Shown piece by piece: positions 52,463 to 61,538 of a DNA stretch of 64,000 bases. Source of the stretch: JBBEAM01 sp040882845 (GTDB taxonomy: Bacteria; Pseudomonadota; Alphaproteobacteria; Kiloniellales; DSM-21159); NCBI GenBank assembly GCA_040882845.1, contig JBBEAM010000001.1, positions 124,001-188,000 on the forward strand, in the 5' to 3' direction. The first letter of the stretch is position 1. Each line of letters begins with the position of its first letter. The notes under the pieces were generated by a model, which was given only the letters and a program-made list of their open reading frames with translations, was not told the DNA's origin and did not search any database. A program made the translations under genes and the position numbers.

Positions 52463-53824
52463 ATGACGGAAACGACGCCTGCTTTCACGCACTGCATTGC
52501 CGACTTCGCATCGACGCTGGATGACGCTCTAGAAGACCAGGCTTTGCTGGAGACCTTAAAGGTCCGTATCGTAGACACGGTCGGCTGCATGCTGGGTGCT
52601 GCTGAGGCTGAGCCGGTGCGTATCGCCCGTGATGTGGCCGAGGCCTATCAGCGTCCGGCCGACGGCGTACCAGTGGCGACCATTGTTGGTGGTGGTGTGC
52701 TGTCGCTTGAGGCGGCGACCTTCGTCAACGGGATCGCCGCCCGCTTCCTGGATTTCAACGACATCTACCTCTCCAAGGAGGCCGTCCATCCCAGCGACAA
52801 CATTCCCGTGGCCCTGGCGCTCGCCGAAGGACTGCAGCACGACGGCCGCGAGCTGCTGCTGGCCGTATTGAAGGGCTACGAGGTTCACTGTCGTCTTGCC
52901 GACACGGTGTCAACGCGTAAGGGCGGATGGGACAATGTGGTCCTTGGCGCCATCGCCAGCAGCGTGATGGCTGGATCGTTGCTCCGCCTTGCGCCTGAGC
53001 AGCAGGCCGCGGCTATTTCCATTGCGGCGATAGGCAACGTCGCGCTGATGGAAACTCGCGCCGGCTCGCTTTCGATGTGGAAGGCAGCGGCCGCACCATA
53101 CGCTGCCAGGGCAGGGGTTTTCGCAGCGTTGCATGCCAGCCGGGGAATGACCGCCCCCCGTAGCGCCCTAGACGGTAAGTACGGGCTCTTTGCGCAGGTG
53201 ACCGGGCCTTCCGACGACGCAGTGTTCTCCAGGAACAACGGCCCTTGGCGCAGTCACGAAGTGCACCTCAAAGCCTTTCCTGCACAGTATTTCACCCAGA
53301 CAGCAATCGAGGCCGCTCTCAAGCTTCGTGCCCAGCTTGACGGCGCCTTGCCAGAACGAATTGAGGTCAGGACTTTCGAGTTCGGCCGGGTCGCCGCAGC
53401 AGATTCGAAAGAGAAGTGGTGGCCGGAGACGCGCGAAACTGCGGACCACAGCATGCCTTACTGTGTCGCCGTTGCTCTGCTCGACGGACAAGTTTCCGAG
53501 GCGCAGTTCAAGGCGGACCGCATCCGTGCGGAGGATGTGCGCGCCTTGTTGCCTAGGATCGTTGTGCGCGAAGATGAGGCTCTAAATCCGCTTTATCCTG
53601 AGAAGGTCCCGACGCGAATTGCAGTTGAGTTCGCTGATGGTCGCCGGCTAGAGGAGGGAGTCGACTATCCCCTCGGCCACAGCCGTAATCCCATGACGAG
53701 GGCACAGGTTGCTGCGAAATTTGCGGACTTGGTTCCAGGCAAGGTCGCGCTGCTCGATAGGCTTTTTGAGCTTGAAAAGTTGGACTGCGATGAGCTCGCG
53801 GCAGCACTGACTGATCTATCCTAA
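52463..53824 (+). CDS. MmgE/PrpD family protein
   Basis: A 453-residue protein of the 2-methylcitrate dehydratase/aconitate decarboxylase superfamily. The motifs DTVGCMLGAAEAE, FVNGIAARFLDFNDIYL, HPSDNIPVALALAEG and KAFPAQYFTQTAIEAAL are typical. The family dehydrates or decarboxylates branched tricarboxylates; the substrate here is unknown. It sits 143 bases after the ligase and convergent with a TRAP operon. Confidence 0.9.
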   Translation: MTETTPAFTHCIADFASTLDDALEDQALLETLKVRIVDTVGCMLGAAEAEPVRIARDVAEAYQRPADGVPVATIVGGGVLSLEAATFVNGIAARFLDFNDIYLSKEAVHPSDNIPVALALAEGLQHDGRELLLAVLKGYEVHCRLADTVSTRKGGWDNVVLGAIASSVMAGSLLRLAPEQQAAAISIAAIGNVALMETRAGSLSMWKAAAAPYAARAGVFAALHASRGMTAPRSALDGKYGLFAQVTGPSDDAVFSRNNGPWRSHEVHLKAFPAQYFTQTAIEAALKLRAQLDGALPERIEVRTFEFGRVAAADSKEKWWPETRETADHSMPYCVAVALLDGQVSEAQFKADRIRAEDVRALLPRIVVREDEALNPLYPEKVPTRIAVEFADGRRLEEGVDYPLGHSRNPMTRAQVAAKFADLVPGKVALLDRLFELEKLDCDELAAALTDLS

Positions 53825-53834
53825 GCTCAATCTT

Positions 53835-55094
53835 TTAGAACCAGCGGTACCAGAGCGCTGTCGCCGGCAGGTAGGTGACGATCATCAGCACGATGAACAT
53901 CGCCAGGATGAACCACTTAGCATAGACCATGGTTTGCTCGATCTTGAGGCCGGTCGTCGAGCAGACCGTCAGCATCACCGTGGCGACGGGTGGTGTTTGC
54001 TGACCGATCCCCAGGTTCAGGCAAACAATTACGCCGAAGTGCACAGGATCGACACCAAGCGCCATCGCCATCGGCAACAGCATCGGCACCACGACAATGA
54101 TCGCAGCCGCGGCCTGCAGGAACATCCCAAGCACCAAGAGGAAGATATTTATGACCAGCAGGCCGATGATCGGATTATCTATGAAGGTAACGAGATACTC
54201 GGCGATCCGTTGAGGGATTTGTTCGTTGGCGAGGTACTGCCCGATGATCGCCGAGCCTGCGATCAGCATCATCACCACGGCAGATTGACGGCAGGCCGAC
54301 ACGAGGAGCTCGTAGAGACCTTTCCAAGTCAACTCGCGGGATAATGCGAGGCCGAAGACGAGAGCGGTCAGCACCCCGATTCCCGCGGCCTCCGTCGGTG
54401 TGAAAATGCCTCCAATGATCCCGCCGAGCACGATGACCGGGATCATCAACGGTACTAGGGCTCGCTTGAAGGCGTGCCACAACGTCGGGACATGAAACTT
54501 CCCGTCGACTGGATAGCCTTCTTTCAAGGCGTAGAGATAGCCGACCGCCATAAAGATCAGACCCAGCATGATCCCCGGCACTACGCCACCGATGAAGAGG
54601 TCGCGGATCGAGGTATTGGTGGTGGCGCCATAGAGAACCATAATGATCGACGGCGGGATGATCGCGCCGATGGTGGCGCTGACCGCCGTGATCGCGGCGC
54701 CGTAAGCGCGCGGATAGCCAGCTCGTTCCATCTGCGGCACGAAGATCTTGCTGGTCGCGGCGGCATCGGCTACCGCCGAACCGCTCATCTCGGCAATGAA
54801 CATGCTGGTCAGGACGTTTACATGGCTGAGTCCGCCACGCATCCAACCGACAAGGGCGCGGGCGAGGTCGATCAGGCGCTCGCTTATCGAGGTCGCGCCC
54901 ATGATCTCGCCCATCAGGATGAAAAGTGGTACCGCAAGGACGACAAAGCTATTGGTGCCGTAGAAAGACTGTACGGCCATGGTAACGAGGTCGATATCGG
55001 CAAGAGCCATGGCGGCGGTACCGGTCACCATCAAGGCATAACCGATCGGCATCCCGATGAGGATCAGCAGAAACAACAGCCCGATGACGGTCAT
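53835..55094 (-). CDS. TRAP transporter large permease (DctM family)
   Basis: A 419-residue permease with about twelve hydrophobic segments and the conserved SATIGAIIPPSIIMVLYG and IGQQTPPVATVML loops. It overlaps dctQ by 4 bases (ATGA) and ends 10 bases from the PrpD gene on the other strand. Confidence 0.92.
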   Translation of the reverse strand: MTVIGLLFLLILIGMPIGYALMVTGTAAMALADIDLVTMAVQSFYGTNSFVVLAVPLFILMGEIMGATSISERLIDLARALVGWMRGGLSHVNVLTSMFIAEMSGSAVADAAATSKIFVPQMERAGYPRAYGAAITAVSATIGAIIPPSIIMVLYGATTNTSIRDLFIGGVVPGIMLGLIFMAVGYLYALKEGYPVDGKFHVPTLWHAFKRALVPLMIPVIVLGGIIGGIFTPTEAAGIGVLTALVFGLALSRELTWKGLYELLVSACRQSAVVMMLIAGSAIIGQYLANEQIPQRIAEYLVTFIDNPIIGLLVINIFLLVLGMFLQAAAAIIVVVPMLLPMAMALGVDPVHFGVIVCLNLGIGQQTPPVATVMLTVCSTTGLKIEQTMVYAKWFILAMFIVLMIVTYLPATALWYRWF

Positions 55095-55552
55095 TGTTCT
55101 CGGCCCCTAAAGCGGCGGACGATATCGAGTACGAGAGAAAGAACGATCAGGATGGAGGCAAGAGGGAGGATTGCCATAAAGACTCCGAAAGGAATGTCGA
55201 GGGTCTCAATGTTTCGGTGCCCAACGATCTCGATCATGCGCAGGGACATCCTGAAAAGGATCAGGAAATAGCCGATCAACATGAGATCGACGGTGAGCAT
55301 GATCACACGACGCAGTTTCGCCGGTAGCTTGTCGACAACCACGTCGAAGCTCACGTGCTTGCTCTCACGGCTTGCCAAATAGGCGCCAAGGAAGCTTATC
55401 CATACCAGAATGTAGCCGCTGACTTCCTGCGGCCAGCCGAGTGCCGAGTTCAAGACATAGCGAAAGAACACCGCGAGACAGGTAAAGACAACGGTGGCGG
55501 CCACCAATGTAGCCGCCACCGCTCTTACCGCCGAATCGATGGCGTTGATCAT
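55091..55552 (-). CDS. TRAP transporter small permease (DctQ family)
   Basis: A 153-residue membrane subunit with four hydrophobic segments and the block FRYVLNSALGWPQEVSGYILVWISFLGAYL near residues 30-60. Second gene of a dctPQM operon on the minus strand. Confidence 0.88.
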   Translation of the reverse strand: MINAIDSAVRAVAATLVAATVVFTCLAVFFRYVLNSALGWPQEVSGYILVWISFLGAYLASRESKHVSFDVVVDKLPAKLRRVIMLTVDLMLIGYFLILFRMSLRMIEIVGHRNIETLDIPFGVFMAILPLASILIVLSLVLDIVRRFRGREQ

Positions 55553-55588
55553 AGGTTGAATCGAATCCTGTCGGATTTTATTTGGAGG

Positions 55589-56584
55589 TTACCGCGCCTC
55601 TTCGATCATGTTGAGCCATTCACTGCCGTAGTTGTCCTGATACTGCTCGTAAACGGGACCGATCTTTGCAGAGAAGGCCTCGAAGTTGATTTCGTTGATC
55701 TCAACCCCACTCTTTTCAACCATCCTGTCGACGATCTGTTGGTCGGATTCCTCGGCCCAGGCATAAGCACCCTCACGGATTTCGAGGGCGGATTCCCGGA
55801 AGGTCTGCTGCTGCTCGTCGCTTAGGGATTCGAAGAACGCGTCGGAGGCGACCAGAAAAGCAGGTGAATAGACATGATTCGTATAACTCAGGTAAGGCAT
55901 GACCTCGCCGAGATTGGCGTCGTCTAGATAAAAGATTGCCGCTTCTGCGCCATCGACCACACCGGTTTGAGCCGCCGTATAGAGCTCGTTCCACACCACC
56001 GGGACAGGGTTGGCTCCCAGGGCTTCGAAGACTTCCTGACGGAACTTGCCTCCGGAAATGCGAATCTTCAGTCCGTTGAGATCGTCGGGCACGACAATCG
56101 GACGGTCCTTGTTCATGACTTGCCGGAAGCCTGTTTCGTAGATCGCCAGGGCTTTTAGATTTCCTGTTTCTTCGATGAAGGAGAGCATCTCATCGCCCAG
56201 AGGCCCCATCATCGCGCGCTTGACGTGGTCGCGGTCTGCAAAGAGCCAGGGCAGATCGAAGATGCCCAGTTTCTTATCCAGCCGGATGACTGTCGACGAT
56301 AGGATCGCCATCTCTAGGGAACCCAGCTGGATGTTGTTCATGATTGCGTCCGGCTTTCCGAGCTGCGCATCAGGATAAATCGTGAACTCGAACTGCCCCG
56401 GCAGCCGTTCCTCGACCCCTTTGATGAAGTTGCGGACCTGATAGCCATAGCCGGAATCGTCCGATGCGATGAGCGCCACGCGGACTTTCTCTGCCGCTAT
56501 GGCAGTGTTCGCCAGCAGGCCGCCCGCGAAGCCAGCGACCAAGGCCGCCGCACCCAAGCTTTTGGCAAAGCTATGAAAATTCAT
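55589..56584 (-). CDS. TRAP transporter substrate-binding protein (DctP family)
   Basis: A 331-residue periplasmic receptor with a signal peptide (SFAKSLGAAALVAGFAGGLL, cleavage near TAIAAEK). The conserved DDLNGLKIRISGGKF and AAQTGVVDGAEAA blocks are present. GGGAGG precedes ATG 56584; the frame extends to 56644 without support and would cross the operator site. Likely ligand is a carboxylic acid used by the adjacent CoA pathway, by location only. Confidence 0.9.
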   Translation of the reverse strand: MNFHSFAKSLGAAALVAGFAGGLLANTAIAAEKVRVALIASDDSGYGYQVRNFIKGVEERLPGQFEFTIYPDAQLGKPDAIMNNIQLGSLEMAILSSTVIRLDKKLGIFDLPWLFADRDHVKRAMMGPLGDEMLSFIEETGNLKALAIYETGFRQVMNKDRPIVVPDDLNGLKIRISGGKFRQEVFEALGANPVPVVWNELYTAAQTGVVDGAEAAIFYLDDANLGEVMPYLSYTNHVYSPAFLVASDAFFESLSDEQQQTFRESALEIREGAYAWAEESDQQIVDRMVEKSGVEINEINFEAFSAKIGPVYEQYQDNYGSEWLNMIEEAR

Positions 56585-56609
56585 GATTATCCTCCCAGGG
56601 TGATTGTTC

Positions 56610-56636
56610 ATAATATGCATGCAATTCTGCATCAAG
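56610..56636 (-). promoter_or_regulatory. Promoter and operator of the minus-strand TRAP operon
   Basis: On the minus strand TGATGCAGAATTGCATGC (about 56634-56617) repeats 14 of 18 positions of the SDR/hydratase operator. A TATTAT -10-like element (56615-56610) lies directly downstream, so binding would block RNA polymerase. The -35 is weak. Confidence 0.5.
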
Positions 56637-56736
56637 AATTTCATGAGGTCAATCGCGACTGATCCATGGCTGGCGTATCCCAGTCAACGAAGCCAATTTG
56701 AGCGCAACCTACTTGGGCTGCAGGAAAGAGGCTGGA

Positions 56737-56925
56737 ATGTCTGGGAAACGCTCTTCACCGGAGTCGACCGTCTGCAAGTTCGGCGTGAACAAACTCACCT
56801 ACAGACGGTGGAGTTAAGAGTTCGACGGCATGAAGTTGGATCAGGTCAAGGAGCTGAAGGATCCCGGGCGTGAGAGCGCCGGATGAAGAAACTGGTTGCC
56901 GACTTCAATTCGGCCCTTTCAGGAA
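56737..56925 (+). pseudogene. Remnant of IS3-family transposase OrfA
   Basis: Translating from 56737 gives MSGKRSSPE, then VCKFGVNKLTYRRWS, a stop, EFDGMKLDQVKELKD, a second stop, and in a shifted frame KKLVADFNSALSG. This follows the order of an IS3-group OrfA (KRxSPEQ, VCRKFGVxxxTYYRWR, GGMKxDQxKRLKDLE, LKKLVADLxLD) with an internal deletion, two stops and a frameshift. No orfB or terminal inverted repeats were found nearby. Confidence 0.65.
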
Positions 56926-56982
56926 CTTCATCGGCTCCTCACGCAGTGGCGCAGACATTCACAGTTTATCGCCATACCATCC

Positions 56983-57765
56983 CTAGATACTCCGGACAGA
57001 TGCTTTTAGCTGTTCAATACCGCTGCGTAGGGCGTTCTGAAGGAGCCATATGTCAGTGGAATAGGCAAGCAAGCGAAAGCCGTTTTCCATCCAGCGCTGG
57101 CCGGTTTCAGCATCATTTACCAGACCGGAGAGTACCTTGCCGTGTTTGCGACAGGCGGCTTTTGCTTGCTCAAGTGCCGCGGCCATTTCGGCATGGCCAA
57201 ATTGGCCAGGGATTCCGAGGAAGCTGGAGAGGTCGAAGTGTCCAAACCAGATTGCATCGATGCCATCGACTGCGGCGATTTCTTCCACGTTTTCAATTCC
57301 GCGCGGGGTCTCCACCAGCGCAATGTTGAGGCAGCGTGCGTTGGCGATCTCCATCTTCTCCCGAACCGGATCTTGAATATAGTCATCGTGAGAAATACCA
57401 AACGCGGCGCCACGAACGCCAAGAGTCGGGTAGCGGGTCGCGGCAACAAATGCTTCGGCAGCTTTAGCCGTTTCGATCATTGGAACCATGATTCCCTGCG
57501 CGCCCTGATCGAGAGCTCGGGAAATAAATTGGTAATCCCCGGAGGGCACTCGCACGAGCGGTGTGATGGGCAGGCCGCGGGATAGGGCAACCTGCAGCTT
57601 AAGAGTCTCATAGCTGAGTCCGCTGTGCTCCATATCGTAAAGCACGAATTCGGCACCGCTGCTGCTCAGAATCTGCGGCAGTCCCGGACTGGTCATTTCG
57701 AAAACCATAGTGCCGAAGGCAGTTTCTCCTTGGGCCAGCTTTTGCTTGAGGGCGTTCTCTCTCAT
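56983..57765 (-). CDS. HpcH/HpaI family aldolase
   Basis: A 260-residue class II (metal-dependent) pyruvate aldolase. The motifs EFVLYDMEHSGLSYETL, VRVPSGDYQFISRALDQGAQGIMVPMIETA, ALVETPRGIENVEEIA and DAIWFGHFDLSSFLG carry the conserved His, Arg, Glu and Asp metal/substrate residues. Such enzymes cleave 4-hydroxy-2-oxo acids or citramalyl-type substrates. It is the last gene of the erythronate operon, 16 bases after denD, but is not needed for the known pathway. Confidence 0.9.
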   Translation of the reverse strand: MRENALKQKLAQGETAFGTMVFEMTSPGLPQILSSSGAEFVLYDMEHSGLSYETLKLQVALSRGLPITPLVRVPSGDYQFISRALDQGAQGIMVPMIETAKAAEAFVAATRYPTLGVRGAAFGISHDDYIQDPVREKMEIANARCLNIALVETPRGIENVEEIAAVDGIDAIWFGHFDLSSFLGIPGQFGHAEMAAALEQAKAACRKHGKVLSGLVNDAETGQRWMENGFRLLAYSTDIWLLQNALRSGIEQLKASVRSI

Positions 57766-57781
57766 AAGGCTGCTATCCTCC

Positions 57782-58774
57782 CTATACCGATTTTTGGAGT
57801 GTCTTTTGTCGGGCTAGATCGTCGGCGACGAAGTTATCGATTATCTCCTCGATCGATAAGTCGCCCCGGAAGCCCAGTTTCTTTGCCCGTGGCGTAGCGA
57901 AGCGGCTCGGCCAGCTGCCTACGATATTTTCAATTTCAGGGTTGTGCCGCCAAACGATCAGTTGTTCGGCATCGTTTCCGATCCTTTTTGTGAGCGCTGT
58001 CACCATCTGTTCGACAGTGACGCTAAGCCCTGGCAGGTTCAGGGTGCGATCCTGGCCGAGTGTATCGGAATCGATCGAAAGCGCCCTCTCTAGCCCCTCG
58101 ATCGCGCGGCGAGGGGAGAGTATCCATAACGGCATGCTGCGGTTCACCGGGCAAATCGCGGGCTGACCGGAGAGCGGTTCGCGCAGGATGCTGCTGACGA
58201 ATGACGAAGCTGCCTTATTGGGAATCCCAGGACGGATCACAATTGTTGGCAAACGCACGACGCATCCATCGATATATTCGCGGCGGTGATATTCCTGGAT
58301 CAGCATTTCGCAGATGCGCTTTTGGATGCCGTACGAGAAGTCCGGCAACGCTGCGGCCTCGTCATCAACGACCTCTGGCAGACTCCCTCCAAAGACGGCG
58401 AGAGAACTCGCAAAAAGAAAGCGCGGTGCGCTGTCCAAGCTCCGGCATGCTTCGAGGAGGGCTCGTGTGCCGTCCAGGTTTACGCGCATACCGAGGTCGA
58501 AATCCGCTTCTGCTGCGGAACTTACGACAGCGGCAAGATGTACGACTCCGTCCAGGCCAGGTTGTATGGTTTGGCGTAAAATTTCCGGGTCAGATATGTC
58601 GCCGGTGTGTATTTCCAGACGAGGATCGTCGGGAAGATCGGTCGGCGGTACGCAGTCGAGCAGAATAAGCTTCTGTAGTTGCCCCCGGCTTGATCGCTTT
58701 CTCTCTTCTAATAGAGCCAAAGCGAGACGCCGGCCCAGGAAGCCGGCAGCTCCGGTAATCAAAATTCGCTTCAT
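57782..58774 (-). CDS. denD: D-erythronate dehydrogenase
   Basis: A 330-residue extended SDR (NAD-dependent epimerase/dehydratase family). The Rossmann loop ITGAAGFLGRRLA, the HLAAVVSSAAEADFDLGMRVNLDGT block, SSLAVFGG with the catalytic Ser, SYGIQKRICEML with YxxxK, and RLPTIVIRPG are all DenD features. It oxidises D-erythronate to 2-oxo-tetronate. It overlaps otnI by 4 bases, as expected for the pathway. Confidence 0.88.
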   Translation of the reverse strand: MKRILITGAAGFLGRRLALALLEERKRSSRGQLQKLILLDCVPPTDLPDDPRLEIHTGDISDPEILRQTIQPGLDGVVHLAAVVSSAAEADFDLGMRVNLDGTRALLEACRSLDSAPRFLFASSLAVFGGSLPEVVDDEAAALPDFSYGIQKRICEMLIQEYHRREYIDGCVVRLPTIVIRPGIPNKAASSFVSSILREPLSGQPAICPVNRSMPLWILSPRRAIEGLERALSIDSDTLGQDRTLNLPGLSVTVEQMVTALTKRIGNDAEQLIVWRHNPEIENIVGSWPSRFATPRAKKLGFRGDLSIEEIIDNFVADDLARQKTLQKSV

Positions 58775-59592
58775 ACAGGTACTCCCGCTTTGCTATCTCG
58801 GCTTGGTTCCTGGCGCCCAAGCCCATAGTCCTTGCCCCACCTCAGTCCCTCAGCTGTCGCCCTCTCGGGCGCGTACTCGCAGCCGATCCAACCGCTGTAG
58901 CCGAAGCGGTCTAGCAATGCGAAAAGATGGGGGAAGTTGACCTCGCCGCGGTCAGGTTCGTGACGGCCAGGTGGACCTGCAACCTGGATATGCCCGATCC
59001 AGTCTAGATTCTCTTCGATCAGACGAGAGAGGTCTCCCGAAGTAACCTGTGCATGATAGAGATCGAGCTGGAGGTAGAGATTCTTGTGATCCACTAGCCT
59101 GCGAACCCCTCGTGCCTCGGCGACGCTACCCAGGAAGTAGCCTGGCATGTCGCGCCGATTTATCGGTTCGATCAGAAGCTTGATTCCAGCGGCTGCGAAG
59201 CGCTCGGCAGCGAGCTGTAGGTTGGTGACATAAACATCTTCAGCGCTCTCTGATTCTACTTCCTGCTTCAGCCCCGCCATGACGTGAATGCAAGGACAGT
59301 CGAGCGCTTGGGCATAGTCGACGGCTAGTTCCAAGCTTTCGGCGAACTCCTGTTGTCTGCCGGGGCATGCGGCGAGGCCGCGGTCACCGTTGTCCCAATC
59401 ACCTGGCGGAGCGTTAATCAGAACTTGGGACATGCCTGCATCCTGCAGCTGCTGTCGCAGCTCAGATCTGCTCCAAGCATAGGGGAAGAGGTATTCGACA
59501 CCACTAAAGCCTTCGCCGGCGGCGGCCGAAAAGCGCTCTAAGAAAGGATGCTCCGTGAAAAGCCAAGTCAGGTTGGCGGCAAACTTGGGCAT
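58771..59592 (-). CDS. otnI: 2-oxo-tetronate isomerase (hydroxypyruvate isomerase family)
   Basis: A 273-residue TIM-barrel sugar isomerase. MPKFAANLTWLFTEHPFLERF, CIHVMAGL, IEPINRRDMPGYFL with the metal Glu, LQLDLYHAQV and GHIQVAGPPGRHEPDRGEVN match the OtnI/Hyi family. It converts 2-oxo-tetronate to 3-oxo-tetronate. The flanking denD and otnC genes support this assignment over hydroxypyruvate isomerase. Confidence 0.88.
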   Translation of the reverse strand: MPKFAANLTWLFTEHPFLERFSAAAGEGFSGVEYLFPYAWSRSELRQQLQDAGMSQVLINAPPGDWDNGDRGLAACPGRQQEFAESLELAVDYAQALDCPCIHVMAGLKQEVESESAEDVYVTNLQLAAERFAAAGIKLLIEPINRRDMPGYFLGSVAEARGVRRLVDHKNLYLQLDLYHAQVTSGDLSRLIEENLDWIGHIQVAGPPGRHEPDRGEVNFPHLFALLDRFGYSGWIGCEYAPERATAEGLRWGKDYGLGRQEPSRDSKAGVPV

Positions 59593-59631
59593 CGAGGTTC
59601 CATCTTTGAAAAAGGAGGCGTGAACTGAGAT

Positions 59632-60258
59632 TCAACTGCGTGCTTGCAAGGCCCGCACCTGATCGGGTGTGAGGAATCGTGTCTTGTGACCCTGAAGGAG
59701 CAGGTAGAGCTTGGCGGTTTCTTCCAGCTCCTCAATGGCGAACGCGGCCTCATCGAGGGTTTTACCCGCAACCACCGGACCATGGTTGGCGAGCAGAACC
59801 GCATGGTGTTTGCCGACCACGGGAGCCAGGGCCTCTGCCAAAGCAATATCGCCTGGCGGGAAGTAAGGAAGGAGGGGCAGGCTACCCACGCGCATAACGT
59901 AATAGGCCGTAATGGGAGGCAGAACATCCTCCGGATCGATATCGGCGAGGCAGGAGACGGCGACCGAGTGCGTCGAATGGAGATGGATTACCGCTGTATC
60001 GCTAGGACGGTGGTCGTAGACGGCCGCATGCAGGAATTGTTCCTTGGTCGGTGGATCGCCCGAAAGAAGCCGTCCGCTCGAATCTAAACGCGAGAGCCGC
60101 GCGGGATCGAGACGTCCGAGACAGACATTGGTCGGCGTCATCAGCCATCCGTCCTCGAGGCGAACGCTGAGATTCCCCGAGCTACCGGCGGTAAGGCCGC
60201 GGTTATAGAGCGAGGCGCCAAGTTGGACGATTTGCTCGCGCAGGCTGCTTTCCTTCAT
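59632..60258 (-). CDS. otnC: 3-oxo-tetronate 4-phosphate decarboxylase (class II aldolase family)
   Basis: A 208-residue class II aldolase/adducin-type enzyme. Zinc-type His residues are in HLHSTHS, and NHG (LLANHGPVVAG) follows; SGNLSVRLEDG is the substrate-phosphate loop. It converts 3-oxo-tetronate 4-phosphate to dihydroxyacetone phosphate and CO2. ATG 60258 overlaps the kinase stop (ATGA) and decides the start over a longer frame. Confidence 0.9.
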   Translation of the reverse strand: MKESSLREQIVQLGASLYNRGLTAGSSGNLSVRLEDGWLMTPTNVCLGRLDPARLSRLDSSGRLLSGDPPTKEQFLHAAVYDHRPSDTAVIHLHSTHSVAVSCLADIDPEDVLPPITAYYVMRVGSLPLLPYFPPGDIALAEALAPVVGKHHAVLLANHGPVVAGKTLDEAAFAIEELEETAKLYLLLQGHKTRFLTPDQVRALQARS

Positions 60259-61538
60259 GACAGAACCTCGAAGGCCTTTCTGAAGAAGCCCGGCGATCCA
60301 AAATTGCCCGATTTCAACGCGAGAGCGAGCGATGGATCGCCGAGACTTTGGACCCAAGGCACGCCGGGATCGATTTGCGGGCCAATTCTGAGCGCAGGAA
60401 TGCCAAGTGCTTGGAGGATAGCGCCGGAGGTTTCGCCGCCAGCGATGACCAAGCGCCGTACGCCGGCTTCGGTGACCAACCGGCGCGCAATTTCTGCCAG
60501 TAAGCTTTCGACTAGATTTGCGGCCGCTGTCTGGCCCAGCTGCTTTTGTATTCGGTCGAGTTCTTCACGCGCCGCGCTCGCATAAATCAGCAGTGGCTGA
60601 GCACTGTCCTGCGATTGCGCCCAAACTAGCGCCTTCTCGGCCACATCCTCGCCCTTCGCCGCCGCGCAGGGGTCGACTCGGAAGCCGGGCCGATGTGCTT
60701 GCGCCTCTTCGATTTGCCGTAATGTCGCTTCAGAGCAGCTGCCAGCGACAATGGCCCCCGGGCCCTCCTCTGCAGAAAAGACAGTTCGACCGTTCGGAGC
60801 TTCGAGGCGCCCGCTACCTCGATAATTTGCTGCCAATCCAAGAGCGATGCCGGACCCGCCGGTGATTAGAGGGAACTCCGCAGCGGCCTGGCCGATGGCT
60901 AGCAGATCGCGGTCGAAGATCGCATCGACAATTGCGTGGCGGTAACCTGCGCCATGCAACCTCAAGAAGCCGGCGGCTATCGCTTCTGGGCCGTCGTTCA
61001 CTTCCGCGTAGGAGACAAGGCCGACCCGATGCGGGGTTTGTGCCGCTAACACCTCGACCAAGTTGGCCTCGGTCATAGGGGTTAAAGGATGATTGCGGAG
61101 CGGCGAATCCGAGAGCAGTTGTCGGTGTACAAATAGGTGCCCATTGTAAACGGTGCGCCCGTTTTCCGGGAGTGCTGGGCAGGCAATCGTGAACTCTGTG
61201 TTCAACGCCTCAAGCAGTGCATCGGTAACCGGGCCGATATTCCCCTCAGGAGTGGAATCGAAAGTCGAGCAGTACTTAAAAAGGATCTGCCCGGCTCCTG
61301 CTTTTCGCAAGAAGGCCAGCGCGCGCAGGGAGTGCGCCACTGCTTCGTCAACCGGCGCGGTTCTTGATTTCAAGGCGACCACCACGGCCTCTACCTCGTC
61401 AAGACCGAAGTCCTCCTCGATGTGCTCGGGCGGCACACCAACGGTCACGACGCTGCGCAGCCCTTGGCCTGCCAGGACGTTGGCTAGGTCGGTTGCTCCC
61501 GTCAGGTCGTCAGCTATGGCACCCAACAAAAGCGGCAT
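60255..61538 (-). CDS. otnK: 3-oxo-tetronate kinase (DUF1537 family)
   Basis: A 427-residue four-carbon acid sugar kinase. The N-terminal GAIADDLTGATDLANVL motif (catalytic Asp-Asp), KYCSTFDSTPEGNIG and the C-terminal RRLVIAGGETSGAIL nucleotide loop are diagnostic. It phosphorylates 3-oxo-tetronate at C4. ATG 61538 lies in an ATGA overlap with the regulator gene. Confidence 0.92.
   Translation of the reverse strand: MPLLLGAIADDLTGATDLANVLAGQGLRSVVTVGVPPEHIEEDFGLDEVEAVVVALKSRTAPVDEAVAHSLRALAFLRKAGAGQILFKYCSTFDSTPEGNIGPVTDALLEALNTEFTIACPALPENGRTVYNGHLFVHRQLLSDSPLRNHPLTPMTEANLVEVLAAQTPHRVGLVSYAEVNDGPEAIAAGFLRLHGAGYRHAIVDAIFDRDLLAIGQAAAEFPLITGGSGIALGLAANYRGSGRLEAPNGRTVFSAEEGPGAIVAGSCSEATLRQIEEAQAHRPGFRVDPCAAAKGEDVAEKALVWAQSQDSAQPLLIYASAAREELDRIQKQLGQTAAANLVESLLAEIARRLVTEAGVRRLVIAGGETSGAILQALGIPALRIGPQIDPGVPWVQSLGDPSLALALKSGNFGSPGFFRKAFEVLS

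Larger units (their letters stand above)
56585..56982. other. Intergenic region with promoter and IS remnant
   Basis: About 400 bases. The left end holds the promoter/operator of the TRAP operon. The middle (56737-56925) is a decayed IS3-family orfA. No intact gene is present. Confidence 0.55.
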
